Of a stretch of 64,000 nucleotides of DNA, positions 1 to 11,599 are shown one piece after another. The DNA lies in assembly GCA_949752795.1 (NCBI GenBank), contig OX457070.1, forward strand, positions 32,645,574 to 32,709,573, given 5' to 3'. Position numbers and translations under genes: made by a program. Numbering within the stretch: position 1 is the stretch's first letter; every line of letters begins with the position of its first letter. The stretch comes from Hyperoodon ampullatus (lineage: Eukaryota > Chordata > Mammalia > Artiodactyla > Ziphiidae). The notes below the pieces were generated by a model. That model searched no databases. It was not told the DNA's origin and worked only from the letters and a program-made list of their open reading frames with translations.

Positions 1-890
1 CAGGAAACTGAAGAATGGAGACTAGGGCTCTGCCAGAGGGTGTGCAAGAACCAGGCCCCCAGCTGGATCTGAATTTGACTTTTTCCAAGGGAGTATCTTA
101 CAGAGAAGAGCTGTGCAAAGAACACTGGGCTTTGTGATGTAAATGTAGAGAGGGGGGCCCTGGCCCAGCATTTCTTTTTATTGCACCGAATGTCAGAGGG
201 CTCCTTGGATATGTTCTGGGCAAAGGTCTACCCAGCCTGCCCTGCTACAGGAAAAAACAATGACAAGAATGAAATAGTCAAAGTGGCTATGCAAAGACTT
301 GGAAAAATTAAAATACAGAAACTCATGCCTGGGAGATGGAGGGGTTTTCAAGAGTTTAGTTAAACAAAAGGTCACAGGTGTGTTTATTTATTGTATAAAT
401 TAGAAAAATCTCTTAATATCTCTTGTCTCCAAATCCCTCATTTCATATTTTCCTCACTCCAGTGATGCATGCTAGCTCCTTGGTGTGGCTCCCACTCTCA
501 ATTTTTTTTAATTGTGGAAATTCACTTGTTCTTCTCTTTGCCCCCAAAGAAAATATGATTTTTAAAAGTGGAAAGTGTCATTTAGCATGACACTTTATTT
601 CACAAATGAGAAAAGCTGACTCCAGTGATTCAAGGAATATGCAGTAAGTCTCTGCATAGCCTGGTCTAATAGCTAGACTTTTCGATGCCCTGTCTCATAA
701 TATCTCTAAATATAGAATCATAGTGTTAACTTTTAAAAGTATACCAAAGAATAGAAGCATCTAACCATATTTACCAATAGTCATTTTTCTAAAACATAAA
801 ACATTATTAAGTCTGCTTTAGTAAGAATTTTTCTTTTTAGAGATTCATGTGGAAGCTTATAGGTATGACATTTCATGATTATAATTTATT
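1..890. other. Unique sequence, no gene seen
   Basis: Repeat-free, AT-rich mammalian DNA. Two overlapping 60-codon open frames near 181-375 lie on opposite strands, resemble no family I know and look like chance. No promoter, RNA gene or element ends are visible. Confidence 0.6.
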
Positions 891-1435
891 TTAAAATACT
901 TCAAGAAAAAGATGAAGCAAAATACAAAATGCAAACAATTGTTAAATCTAAGGCATGGGAAAAAGGGAGTCCTTGTACTGTTTTCACTACTTTTCTTTAT
1001 ATTTGAAGACTTTTTATAAAAACCAAGGAGAAATCACGTTAACACATTAAGTATGTCCTGGACTTCAAAAGTTCCATTTTTCTAAAGCAATACATATTCA
1101 TTGATGAAAATCTAGAAAGCATTGGTCTACAAAGAGAAAACAAGGTAATAACCTGCTCCCAGCCCCATTCACAGAAAACTATTGTCAACATTTTGGGGGT
1201 ATACCCTTCTAGTCAGTGTTCTGTGTATAAATTTACATACACTTATCTGTACATGTGGATCATACTTTACTGTCCATTTTATAATCACTTCAACTTAACA
1301 TATAGGAAACATTTTTTTCTTATTATTGAATTATTTCCTGTATCTTTTCAGGGATGCAAATTGATTTGCCATTACTTATTTAACCAATCTCCTATTTTAG
1401 GCCATTGTGAGATTTCCCTCAATACGTAATAATTA
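890..1435. repeat. Ancient L1 3'-end fragments (L1ME-like)
   Basis: The stretch 890-1020 resembles the 3' tail of old L1ME-type LINEs on the + strand, ending in a Phe/Lys-like AT-rich run with 'actttttataaaaac'. The stretch 1075-1435 resembles the reverse complement of similar old LINE 3' UTR sequence ('attgtcaacattttggg'). Both are heavily diverged, so family and limits are approximate. Confidence 0.35.
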
Positions 1436-1496
1436 GTAGCAAATCTCTGATGAGCATTTCTGAGCCCAAGCTGCACCCATTCGTGATTATTTCCTC

Positions 1497-1690
1497 AGTA
1501 GTATTACCGAGTCTTTCTTACATGCCAGGCACTGTAGTCAATAAGGCTTTACATGCAATGTCTCATTTGATCTCCTACTGATGAGGTATATAATTTTACT
1601 ACCCTCATTTTATAGATAAAAATTGTAGGCTGAGAGGTAAGTACATAGACCTAAACTTGTATCTAGTAGTAGCCAAAGCTTATGTTCAAG
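1497..1690 (-). repeat. MIR SINE fragment
   Basis: Reads as the reverse complement of the MIR core: 'tgccaggcactgta', then a block like 'tctcatttgatctcctactg', then 'cctcattttatagata', the usual MIR order on the minus strand. MIR is an ancient tRNA-derived SINE found in all mammals. This copy is diverged and lacks clear ends. Confidence 0.7.
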
Positions 1691-2146
1691 ACACCAAGCT
1701 CCCTTGCTTATGTGTCCTGGAAGTGGAATTGCTATGGACCTCAGAGATTTTGAAAACGCATCATCATATTACCTTACAGAAAGGTTGCAGCACACATCTT
1801 GCCATGCTACTGATTTAAAAAGAAAAAAGGGGACTCAAACAGGGACCCCAGGAACAGCTGTTCCCTGACTTACATTTACCCCTACCAGCCCACTTGCAGG
1901 ATCTTGGTTCCCAGGCTGGAGGTCGGGCCCGAGCTCCTGGGGTGGGAATGCTGGGTCCAAACTGCAGGACTAACAGAGAACCTCAGGCACCAGGGAATAT
2001 TAATCAGAGTGAGACTTACCAGAGGGCCTCATCTTGGCACCAAGACCTGGCTCTACTCAACTGCCTGCAAGCTCCAGTGCTGGACATCTCAGGCCAAACA
2101 ACCAGTAAGACAGGAATACAGCCCCACCCATCAAAAAAAGAAAAAA

Positions 2147-3034
2147 ATGAAAAGAAAAAAATTATGTTACAGACGAAGGAACAAAGTAAAAACCTATAAG
2201 ACCAAATAAATGAAGACGAAATAGGCAAACTACGTGAAAAAGAATTCAGAGTAATGAGAGTAAAGATGATCCAAAATCTTGGAAACAGAATGGAGAAAAT
2301 ACAAGAAACGTTTAACAAGGACCTAGAAGAACAAAAGAGCAAACAAACAGTGATGAACAACACAATAACTGAAATTAAAAATATTCTAGAAGGAATCAAT
2401 AGCAGAATAACTGAGGCAGAAAAACAGATATGTGAGCTGGAAGATAAAATGGTGGAATTAACTGCCGGGGAGCAGAATAAAGAAAAAAGAATGAAAAGAG
2501 TTGAGGACAGTCTCAGAGACATCTGGGACAACATAAACTCATGAACATTTGAATTCTAAGGGTCCCAGAAGAAGAAAAGGAAAAGAAAGGGTCTGAGAAA
2601 ATATTTGCAGAGATTATAGTTGGAAACTTCCCTAACATGGGAAAGGAAATAGTCAATCAAGTCCAGGAAGTGCAGAGTCCCACACAGGATAAACCCAAAG
2701 AGAAACACACCAAGACACATTAATCAAACTATCAAAAATTAAATACAAAGAAAAAATATTAAAAGCAGGAAGGGAAAAGCAACAAATAACATACAAGGGA
2801 ATCCCCATAAGGTTAACAGCTGATCTTTCAGCAGAAACTCTGCAAGCCAGAAGGGAGTGGCAGGACATATTTAAAGTGATGAAAGGGAAAAACCTAAAAC
2901 CAAGATTACTCTACCCAGCAAGGATCTCATTCAGATTCAGCAGAGAAATCAAAATCTTTATGGACAAGTAAAAGCTACAAGAATTCAGCACCACCAAACC
3001 AGCTTTACAACGAATGCTAAAGGAACTTCTCTAA
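2147..3034 (+). pseudogene. L1 ORF1 remnant (RNA-binding coiled-coil protein)
   Basis: ORF1p is the L1 RNA chaperone that trimerises through an N-terminal coiled coil and coats L1 RNA. The likely start is the ATG at 2147, giving MKRKK. The frame is lost almost at once in an A-run, where one base appears to be missing, and is picked up in another frame (MLQTKEQ) that hits a TAA near 2197. The clearest open piece is 2254-2544 (96 residues), a Lys/Glu-rich heptad-like coiled coil. It stops at TGA 2542-2544, where related copies read on. The RRM-like and C-terminal parts follow to about 3034 with further stops, ending in a Leu-rich LKELL-like tail. It cannot encode a full ORF1p. Confidence 0.85.
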
Positions 3035-3091
3035 GCAGGAAACACAGAGAGGAAAAAGACCCACAAAAGCAAACCCAAATCAATTAAGAAA

Positions 3092-6000
3092 ATGGTAATA
3101 GGAACATACATATCGATAATCACCTTGAATGTAAATGGATTCAATGCTCCAATCAAAAGACACAGACTGGCTGAATGAATACATAAACAAGACTCTTATA
3201 TATGCTGTCTACAAGAAACCCACTTCAGACCTAGGGACACATACAGGCTGAAAGTGAGGGGATAGAAAAAGGATATTCCATGCAAATGGAAATCAAAAGA
3301 AAGTTGGAGTAGCAATACTCATATCAGATAAAATAGACTTTAAAATAAGGACTGTTACAAGAGATAAGGAAGGACACTAGATAATGATCAAGGGATCAAT
3401 CCAAGAAGAAAACATAACAATTATAAATATTTATGCACCCAACATAGGAGCACCTCAGTACATAAAGCAAATGCTAACAGCTATAAAAGGAGAAATTGAC
3501 AGTAACACAATAATAGTGGGGGACTTAACACACCACCTACACCAGTAGACATATCATTCAGACAGAAAATAAATAAGGAAACATAAGCTTTAAATGACAC
3601 AATAGACCACATAGACTTAATTGATATTTGTAGGACATTCCACCAAAAGCGGAAGAATACACTTTCTTCTCAAGTACACACGGAACATTCTCCAGAATAG
3701 ATCACATCTTGGGTCACAAGTCAAGCCTCGGAAAATTTAAGAAAATTGAAATCGTATCAAACATCTATTCTGACAACAATGCTATGAGATTAGAAATCAA
3801 TTACAGGAAAAAAACTGTAAAAAACACAAACACATGGAGGCTAAACAGTGTGCTGCTAAATAACCAAGAGATCACTGAAGAAATCAAGGAAGAAGTTAAA
3901 AAATACCTAGAAACAAATGACAATGAAAACACGATGATCCAAAACCTATGGGATGCAGCAAAAGCAGTTTTTATAAGGAAGTTCATAGCAATTCAAGCTC
4001 ACCTCAAGAAAAAAGAAAAATCTCAACTAAACAACCTAACCTTACACCTAAAGCAACTAGAAAAAGAAGAACAAAGAAAACCCACTAAAAGTTAGGAGAA
4101 GGAAACTAAATGTTAGGAGAAGGAAAGAAATCATAAAGATCAGAGCAGAAATAAATGAAATAGAAACAAAGAAAACAATAGCAAAGATCAATAAAACTAA
4201 AAGCTTGTTCTTTGAGAAGATAAACAAAATTTATAAACTTTTAGCCAGACTCAACAAGAAAAAAAGGAGAGGACTCAAATCAATAAAATTAGAAATGAAA
4301 AAGGAGAGATTAGAACTGACATGGCAGAAATACAAAAGATCGTAAGAGATTACAACAAGCAACCCTATGCCAATTAAATGGACAACCTGGAAGAAATGGA
4401 CAAATTCTTGGAAAGGTACAACTTTCCAAGATTGAACCAGGAAGAATTAGAAAATATAAACAGAACAATCACAGGCAGTGAAATTGAAACTGTAATTAAA
4501 AATCTTCCAACAAACAAAAGTCCAAGACCAGATGGCATCACAGGTGAATTCTATCAAACATTTAGAGAAGAGTTAACACCTAACCTTTTCAAACTCCTCC
4601 AAAAAATTGTGCAGGGAGGAACACTCCCAAACTCGTTCTACGAGGCCACCATCACCCTGCTACCAAAACAAGATATCACAAAAAGAGAAAATTATAGACC
4701 AATATCACTGGTGAACATAGATGCAAAAATCCTCAACAAAATACTAGCAAACAGAATCCACCAACACATTAAAAAGATCATACACCACAATCAAGTGGGA
4801 TTTATCCCAGGGATGCAAGTGTTCTTCAATATATGCAAAACAATCAATGTGATACACCATATTAACAAATTAAAGAATAAAAAGCATATGATCATCTCAA
4901 TAGATGCAGAAAAAGCTTTTGACAAAATTCAACACTGATTTATGATAAAAACTCTCCAGAAAGTGGGCATAGAGGGAACCTACCTCAACATAATAAAAGC
5001 CATATACAGCAAACCCACAGCAAACATCATTCTCAATGGTGAAACTATTTCCTCTAAGGTCAGGAACAAGACAAGGATGTCCACTATCACCACTATTATT
5101 CAACATAGTATTGGAAGTCCTAGCCACAGCAATTAAAGAAGAAAAAGAAATAAAAGGAATACAAAATGGAAAAGAAGTAAAACTGTCACTGTTTGCCGAT
5201 GACATAATACAATACATAGAAAATCCTAAAGATGCCACCAGAAAACTACTAGAACTAGTCAATGAATTTGGTAAAGTTTCAGGATACAAAATTAATGCAC
5301 AGAAATCTCTTGCATTCTTATACACTAAAAACAAAAGATCAGAAACAGAAATTAAGGAAACAATCCCATTTACCATTGCAACAAAAAGAATAAAATACCT
5401 AGGAATAAACCTACCTAAGGAGACAAAAGACCTGTACTCAAAAAACTATAAAACACTGATGAAAGAAATCAAAGATAACATAAATAGATGGAGAGATATA
5501 CCATGATACTGGATTGGAAGAACCAATATTGTGAAAATGACTATACTACCCAAAGCAATCTACAGGTTCATTGCAATCCCTATCAAAATACCAACGGCAT
5601 TTTTCACAGAACTGGAAAAATAAATCTCACAATTTGTATGGAAACACAAAAGACCCCGAATAGCCAAAGCAATCTTAAGAAAGAAAAACAGAGTTGGAGG
5701 AATCATGCTCCCTGACTTTAGACTGTACTACAAAGCTACAGTAATCAAGAGAGTATAGTACAGGCACAAAAACAGAAATATAGCTCAATGGAACAAGATA
5801 AAAAGCCCAGAGATAAACCCTCTCACATATGATCACCTTATCTTTGACAAAGGAGGCAAGAATATACAATGGAGAAAAGACAGCCTCTTCAATAAGTGGT
5901 GCTGAGAAAAATGGACAGATACATGTAAAAGAATGAAATTAGAACACACCCTAACACCACACACAAAAATAAACTCAAAATGGATTAAAGACCTAAATGT

Positions 6001-6887
6001 AAAGCCAGACACTATAAAACTCTTAGAGGAAAACGTAGGCAGAACACTCTAAGACATAAATCACAGCAAGATCCTTTTTGACCCACCTCCTAGAGTAAGG
6101 GAAATAAAACAAAAATAAACAAATGGGACCTAATGAAACTTAAAAGTTTTTGTACAGCAAAGGAAACCATAAACAAGACGAAAAGACAACCCTTAGAATG
6201 GGAGAAACTATTTGCAGACAAAGCAACTGACAAAATATTAATCTCCAAAATATACAAGCAGCTCATGTAGTTCAATATCACAAAAACAAAAAACCCAATA
6301 GAAAAATGGGCAGAAAACCTAAATAGGCATTTCTCCAAAGAAGACATACAGATGGCCTACAAATACATGAAAAGATGCTCAACATCTCTAATCATTAGAG
6401 AAATGTAAATCAAAACCACAATGAGATATTACCTCACACTGGTCAGAATGGCCATCATCAAAAAATCTAGAAGCAATAAATGCTGCAGAGGGTGTGGAGA
6501 AAAGGGAGCCCTCTTGCACTGTTGGTGGGAATGTAAATTGATACAGCCTCTATGGAGAACAATATGGAGGTTCCTTAGAAAACTAAAAATAGAACTACCA
6601 TACGACCCAGCAATCCCACTACTGGGCATATACCCTGAGAAAACCATAATTCAAAAAGATATACATGTACCACAATGTTCATTGCAGCACTATTTACAAT
6701 AGCCAAGATATGGAAGCAACCTAAATGTCCATCAGCAGATGAATGGATAAAGAAGATGTGGCACATATATACAATGGAATATCACTCAGCCATGAAAAGG
6801 AACAAAACTGAGTTATTTGTAGTGAGGTGGATAGACCTAGAGTCTGTCATACAGAGTGAAGTAAGTCAGAAAGAGAAAAACAAATAA
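3092..6887 (+). pseudogene. L1 ORF2 remnant (endonuclease / reverse transcriptase)
   Basis: ORF2p nicks target DNA and reverse-transcribes L1 RNA. The likely start is ATG 3092, giving MVIGTYISIITLNVNG, the start of the APE-like endonuclease with its conserved Asn. A TGA at codon 29 (3176-3178) ends it, and many later stops and frameshifts follow. Recognisable open pieces: 3709-4095 (end of endonuclease and linker), 4378-4938 (RT fingers/palm, with KSPRPDG and IDAEKAFD; the TGA at 4936 breaks it), and 5036-5506 (RT palm with [13 protein letters not shown] and an intact FADD at about 5197-5208). A short deletion near 5040-5060 shifts the frame between the last two. The C-terminal Cys-rich region lies at 6421-6887 and ends at TAA 6885-6887. 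No functional protein is expected. Confidence 0.9.
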
Positions 6888-7233
6888 TGTATGCTAACGC
6901 ATATATATGGAATTTTAAAAAGCAGTACTGGTGAACCTAGTGTCAAGGCAGGAATAAAGATGCAGATGGAGAAAATAGACTTGAGGGCACAGGGTGGGGG
7001 AAGGGGAAAGTGGGATGAAGTAAGAGAGTAACATTGACATATATACACTACCAAATGTAAAATGGAGGGCTAGTAGGAAGCTGCTTCATAACACAGGGAG
7101 ATCAGCTCGGTGCTTGTTGATGACCTAGAGGGGTGGGATAAGGAGGGTGATATGGGGATATATGTATACATATAGCTGATTCACTTTGTTATACAGCAGA
7201 AACTAACACAACATTGTAAAGCATTTATACTCC

Positions 7234-7239
7234 AATAAA
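7234..7239 (+). promoter_or_regulatory. L1 polyadenylation signal AATAAA
   Basis: A canonical AATAAA sits about 30 bases before the A-rich tail and the 3' target-site duplication, as expected for an L1 3' end. Confidence 0.7.
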
Positions 7240-7469
7240 GGTGTGGAAAAATATTAAAAATTTAAAAAAAAGAAAAAGAAAAAAGGGGGTGCAGGATTGA
7301 CTTAATTTTGAATTCTCATTGTTTATGCAAACGGTTGACTTTTTTTTAAAGAAAAAGACTTTAAGACTATAGGTAGAGCTTTCTCCCCTTCACCTCCATG
7401 TCCTCTTTTACCTCTCTTGGATTTTAAAAACCAGCTAAGTGGTATTCCTTGGCTCAAATGTACATGTCA

Positions 7470-7505
7470 GTTTTTCCTCTGTGTCTGGTTTTTCCTCTGT
7501 GTCTG
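7470..7505 (+). repeat. Perfect 18-bp tandem duplication
   Basis: The unit gtttttcctctgtgtctg occurs twice head-to-tail (7470-7487 and 7488-7505) with no mismatch, just downstream of the L1. Perfect identity suggests a recent replication-slippage duplication. Confidence 0.95.
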
Positions 7506-7589
7506 ACTGATAAATGTCATTGAAATGGGATAATGGTAGGGACTGCTAGAGACTGATTAAATTTTGTATTTTTCTCTTTTTCCTGGCAC

Positions 7590-7940
7590 ACAGCTACACT
7601 ACATTTTCTAGGCTTCCTTACAGAGGGTGTGGCCATTTAATTGAATTATAGCCAATGGAATGTGAGTTGACATGGCCCATAGAAACCTCCTGTATACACT
7701 TCTCCATCTCTTTCTTCCTTCTAAATGGTGCAATAGGGAGAAGCTCTGGGGACACCATGGAAATAGCACAACAGCTTGAAGATGGCACAACAGCTTCCAG
7801 CAGAGGTCCCTGACTGAAATCACGGCACAGAACATCAGACTGTTACATGAGCAAGGAATAAAGGTATGTTGTGTTGGGCCATTGAAATTTTGAAGTTAGT
7901 ATTTTACAGCAGCTAACATTATCTTAATCAATACAAAGAT
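7590..7940 (+). repeat. LTR-like ancient repeat (MaLR-like, family uncertain)
   Basis: Order of phrases fits a mammalian solo LTR-like repeat: 'ggcttccttacagagggtgtggcc', 'agccaatggaatgtgag', a middle with Ser/Ala-like purine stretches, 'gagcaaggaataaagg' and a tail 'ttttacagcagctaacatt'. The AATAAA-like signal near 7857 would be the LTR poly(A) signal. Related but diverged sequence appears at 20470 and 33990. I cannot name the family with confidence. Confidence 0.5.
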
Positions 7941-8379
7941 TTTTGCTTTATATATTTTGAAGACCATTGACATCTCTGCTGGATTCTTTCCCATTTGTCG
8001 AGGAAATCTGATGCCCTTGCCCTGATGCGCCCTTAAATCAATGTTGTATAAGTCTAACATTTGCTCTGAGAGAAGCTATTTTCTTTGGGAGGAAGAAAAT
8101 AACAGTCTAGTTTATCTCTACTTTTTTTCAAGAAATGTATTCCTTTCTTTTGCACTTCAGGGGCAGAAAAGTAAGTGAATCATTCTCATTAGTTCTTTGC
8201 ACACTACCAGAACTGGTCTCTGAGGGATCCCTCACTTGTTATAATTATATTTTTCCTTCATGCCTGATACTCCCATTTCTTTTCCTCTTGTAGATATATA
8301 TTCTAAGGTGTTTGATATATGCACATGGATTTGTATATATTCTTATTGCATTGGTTTGTCGTGTGTCTGTGTTTTTAAT

Positions 8380-8860
8380 TTACTCGTGTGAAATTGTGGC
8401 ATAGTTCTCATTTCATCCCATTTTCACACGCACAAAAAACTGTTTTCATAATTTATCCATATCGTGTATTTATCTCTAACTTATTAATTCTACCTGTAGC
8501 ATATAATACCACCCCATCTCCTCCTAGAGATGGGCTTCTAGCTTGCCTTCCACTCACCACCACTACAAATGATTCACTGGTGAATGGCATGTGCCCCTGT
8601 AGGGCTCTGTGTGAGAATTTCTCTGGCAGATACATGGGATTGCTGGGTTATGAGACACAGTCCTGTGAGGTTGCTTTCCAGAATGGCTCATCAATTTACA
8701 ATCTCAGTGTATGAGAGTTCTCATGGCCTTACGTCATCATCCGCAATTGCCATTATTCTCCTTCCCTACATTTTTCTATTCTGATAAGTGCAGAATAAAA
8801 TTTCATCTTTATTTCAATTCACATAATTCACATATGTCTGATTAATAACAAGTGGACGCA
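8380..8860 (-). repeat. Old L1 3'-region fragment
   Basis: The segment 'gcagatacatgggattgctgggt' followed by 'ctttccagaatggctcatcaatttaca' reads as the reverse complement of the end of L1 ORF2, heavily diverged. The flanking AT-rich sequence fits an old L1 3' UTR. Limits are approximate. Confidence 0.55.
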
Positions 8861-9044
8861 TCTCTTAAGTAATGTCTTAGCCATTCAAATTCCCCTTCTG
8901 TGAATGACCTGTGATTCTAAGGCAAAACAGCAGAATCCATATGGGAAATCCTATAGGAAATAAAAATACATCTTAACTGTTTTTGGTGTCCAACTTAAAC
9001 GTCTGTTTAGATAATGTTACAGGCTGTCTACAACCTGAGAGATT

Positions 9045-9105
9045 CATTTATTCATCCCAGAAATATGTGTAGGGCACTGTCACATGTGCAAGGGATATAA
9101 AGGGA
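9045..9105 (-). repeat. L2 LINE 3'-end fragment
   Basis: 'ttcatttattcatcccagaaatatgtgtagggcactg' followed by 'caagggatataaagg' resembles the reverse complement of an L2 3' end. Short and diverged. Confidence 0.4.
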
Positions 9106-9200
9106 CGTAAAAGTTACTTGGCAACTGGCTTCTTGGTATCTGTAAAATCATGGAAGAAATAGATCAGTGTTTTCTGTTTTTACTTTCTGGAGGAGTAGAC

Positions 9201-9230
9201 ATCAAGGTGTGAGCTACTTACACCTTGATA
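9201..9230. other. Perfect inverted repeat / hairpin
   Basis: Arms atcaaggtgt (9201-9210) and acaccttgat (9220-9229) are exact reverse complements. One G-T and one A-T pair can extend the stem inward, leaving a 5-base loop gctac. No repeat family explains it. Confidence 0.9.
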
Positions 9231-9249
9231 AATCATAAGATTCCTCTTC

Positions 9250-11595
9250 CATCTTTCCTTTTCTCAATTGCATTTGCAGTGTCCCTGGTAAATTTGAACT
9301 ACAGATTGCTGGTGTAAGTCAATGAATGCCACTAACAGAAGGAAAAACATTATGTTTCCAATGCTTGTCAATTCAAAAGCTCAGTGAGGCATCTTTTCTT
9401 AAAAAGAAAACCTTAAGTACCAAAATGTTTTGCCAGTATATACCCTCCTTAGAAAAACAGAGCTATAATCGAATCCACCACCACCCCTCTCTCAAAACTT
9501 AGAGTTGAGGGAATGAGGTCCAGAGGGATGTGAAAAATCCTCAGTGTAGAACCTTCTGGAGATCTTCCCAATACACCACCCTGGTTCCATTTTTTAATGT
9601 TGTTTTCATTTGAAAATAGATTCATGCAGCTTGCCTGTGAAAAAAAAGAGTTATTGTCTGGAAAGGGAGAGAAGGATTAAATAAAGAGTTCTGCTAGGAT
9701 GTAGCCATCATTATCTAATGCACCATGGGCAGCCCAGCTTCAGGGAATACTGACTTTCAAGGGCTGGCACTCTCGGGGACAGCTGGCACTCAGCTGGTCA
9801 TGGTGCTGGCCTCATGTTGCCTCTGTGTCTCCCATAAACTCAACTGACACTATGTAGGCTTTATTTTTTTTTTTTTAACATGCGGCACAGGAAATTTTTC
9901 CTCAATGCGTGTAAGAGCTGTTTGATTCCCCAAAGAAAAAGATTTGGCGAGTCAGTTGAGAGGAAAGTAGAAGCACTGAACACATGAGCACATTTTAACA
10001 ATGTCCAAGTGTAACTTTTATTGCCAACAGTAGACATGCACTGGAATTTGAAATGCAGCCCAAATGCTAAATGCAGTTGTTTTTATCTGTGAGGAGAATG
10101 TTTGTGGTTTCATTCTGAGATGAGTCACTTTGTTCTGATTTATCCAGTTAGTAAATGTATCTGATTTGTTTTCATTAGGGAGTTCAAAGTTTATTTGGGG
10201 ATTTTTGTTTTTGTTCCAGTGAAGAAAACTATGGGGTTTGGTAAGAATAGGAGGAAATGAAATTTTATCAAAACGCTCAATAAAGATAAGGCCAAGATGT
10301 CACCTGCCATGTACAATGAAAAGGGTTTGGAGTCCTGGCATTAAGAGGGAAACTTGGGATTTCAGAAGCCCAGACTTTTGCTGTCAGTATCTGACAGCAT
10401 CTTTAGGCCGTCCTGTGCTGCCAAATCAGAAAACTAAGCCTTTTGTGCCCTGTGGTCTCAATTTTGTTAAATCTACTAAATGATTTCATGATGGCGTCTA
10501 GGTGCCATTTATAATTTACTAAAAAATTGAAGTTTCTCTCAGTCTACTCTGCAGGACTAGATGGCTTGGTCCAATTAATCAGTTAACTCATCAATCTGCT
10601 CAGAAGTCTTTCCTGAGTGTCTACTACCTGTGGGTGCTTTGTGGGGCATTTGATGCTGTGACCTTGCTAGCTTGCAGACACGATGACCAAAGAATTCAGC
10701 CACAGTTATATTAATTGTGGTCAGCTGGATTAATATGCCTTTAGTACCAAATAAATGATGGCCAATAGGATGAATTTATTTCTCCATTAACTTGTTTTTC
10801 TTTTTATTCCGTAACCTAAAGCAATAGTTCAAGATATTACAGGATTTTAAGCATATGTATTTTTAAGACCAAAACCACCTGTTAATTTGACAAATTTTTT
10901 CATATGAATAATTTCATCATATAATAAATAGATTATATCATATAGATATATAATATAGGGTTTATCACATAATAAATATTCTTACTAAGGGAGACACAAG
11001 TGCTGAGCTATCCACGAAATGGGTCAACATATTTTGAAAATGTAAAGTGATCAAGGGCCATTCAGAGTTTTCATTTAAATCTGCTGTGTTGGAGGGATAT
11101 GAGAGCCAAGCTAACTTTAACTGTTAAGACTGTAAACAATGACTCAAGTAGAAAAAAAAAGGCAAACAAAACTCCTTGGAAATATTTTTTTTCCATTGTT
11201 TTCTTCCCCCCATCGTTGTTTTCCTGGTTATCCCAGGGTTACCAACGCTTCCTGAACAATATACTTTGTCTTAAATTTAGTGGAGTGGATTGTCATTGTA
11301 GTGGCTTTTTGTCCGTGAAGAATTTATCAGATTCACTCGCTGGCCTCCATCACTTGGCAGGATAGAAAAGCCCATTTCAGTATCTCCAGGCATACCTAAT
11401 GTTGAGAAAGGTAAGCTTGTGTAGCAAACGTGAAAGAGTCCCTCTACATGCCCTATGGCTTTACTCAACCATGTTTCCTCTTTTATCATTTGTTGGAAAA
11501 ACCCTTTACTATCTCTTCTTAGTTCCTTGTCCTTTGTTAGCTACAAAGGACAGATTTTCTTTTGTAAATCCTTAGTAATTAAATGAGCACTTCAG
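9250..11595. other. Unique sequence, no gene seen
   Basis: No recognisable repeat ends or coding frames. An A/T-rich patch (about 10905-10990, ata/tat-rich) and a T-run at about 9865-9880 are simple-sequence features. The open frames at 10238-10483 and 11099-11365 have no recognisable homology and are treated as chance. Confidence 0.5.
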
Positions 11596-11599
11596 TGGC

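Larger units (their letters stand above)
1833..7272 (+). mobile_element. Near full-length L1 (LINE-1) retrotransposon, inactive
   Basis: About 5.4 kb of L1 in order: a short remnant of the 5' UTR (1833-2146), ORF1 remnant, short inter-ORF spacer, ORF2 remnant, 3' UTR, AATAAA at 7234-7239 and an A-rich tail. A perfect 16-bp duplication (aaaaagaaaaaagggg) flanks it at 1817-1832 and 7273-7288, so the limits are secure and the copy inserted as one unit by target-primed reverse transcription. Most of the usual 5' UTR promoter is absent, consistent with 5' truncation. The sequence matches the cetartiodactyl L1 type. Several stops and frameshifts in both ORFs make it non-autonomous. A G-rich polypurine tract (6985-7014) lies in the 3' UTR. 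Confidence 0.95.

Noticed and set aside
2016..2534. 172-codon minus-strand open frame, the longest single frame in the window
   Set aside because: It is antisense to the L1 ORF1 region. Lys/Glu-rich coiled-coil codons give Ser/Phe/Leu-rich antisense frames, and the protein shows no domain.
4897..5376. 159-codon minus-strand open frame
   Set aside because: Antisense shadow of the L1 reverse-transcriptase region.
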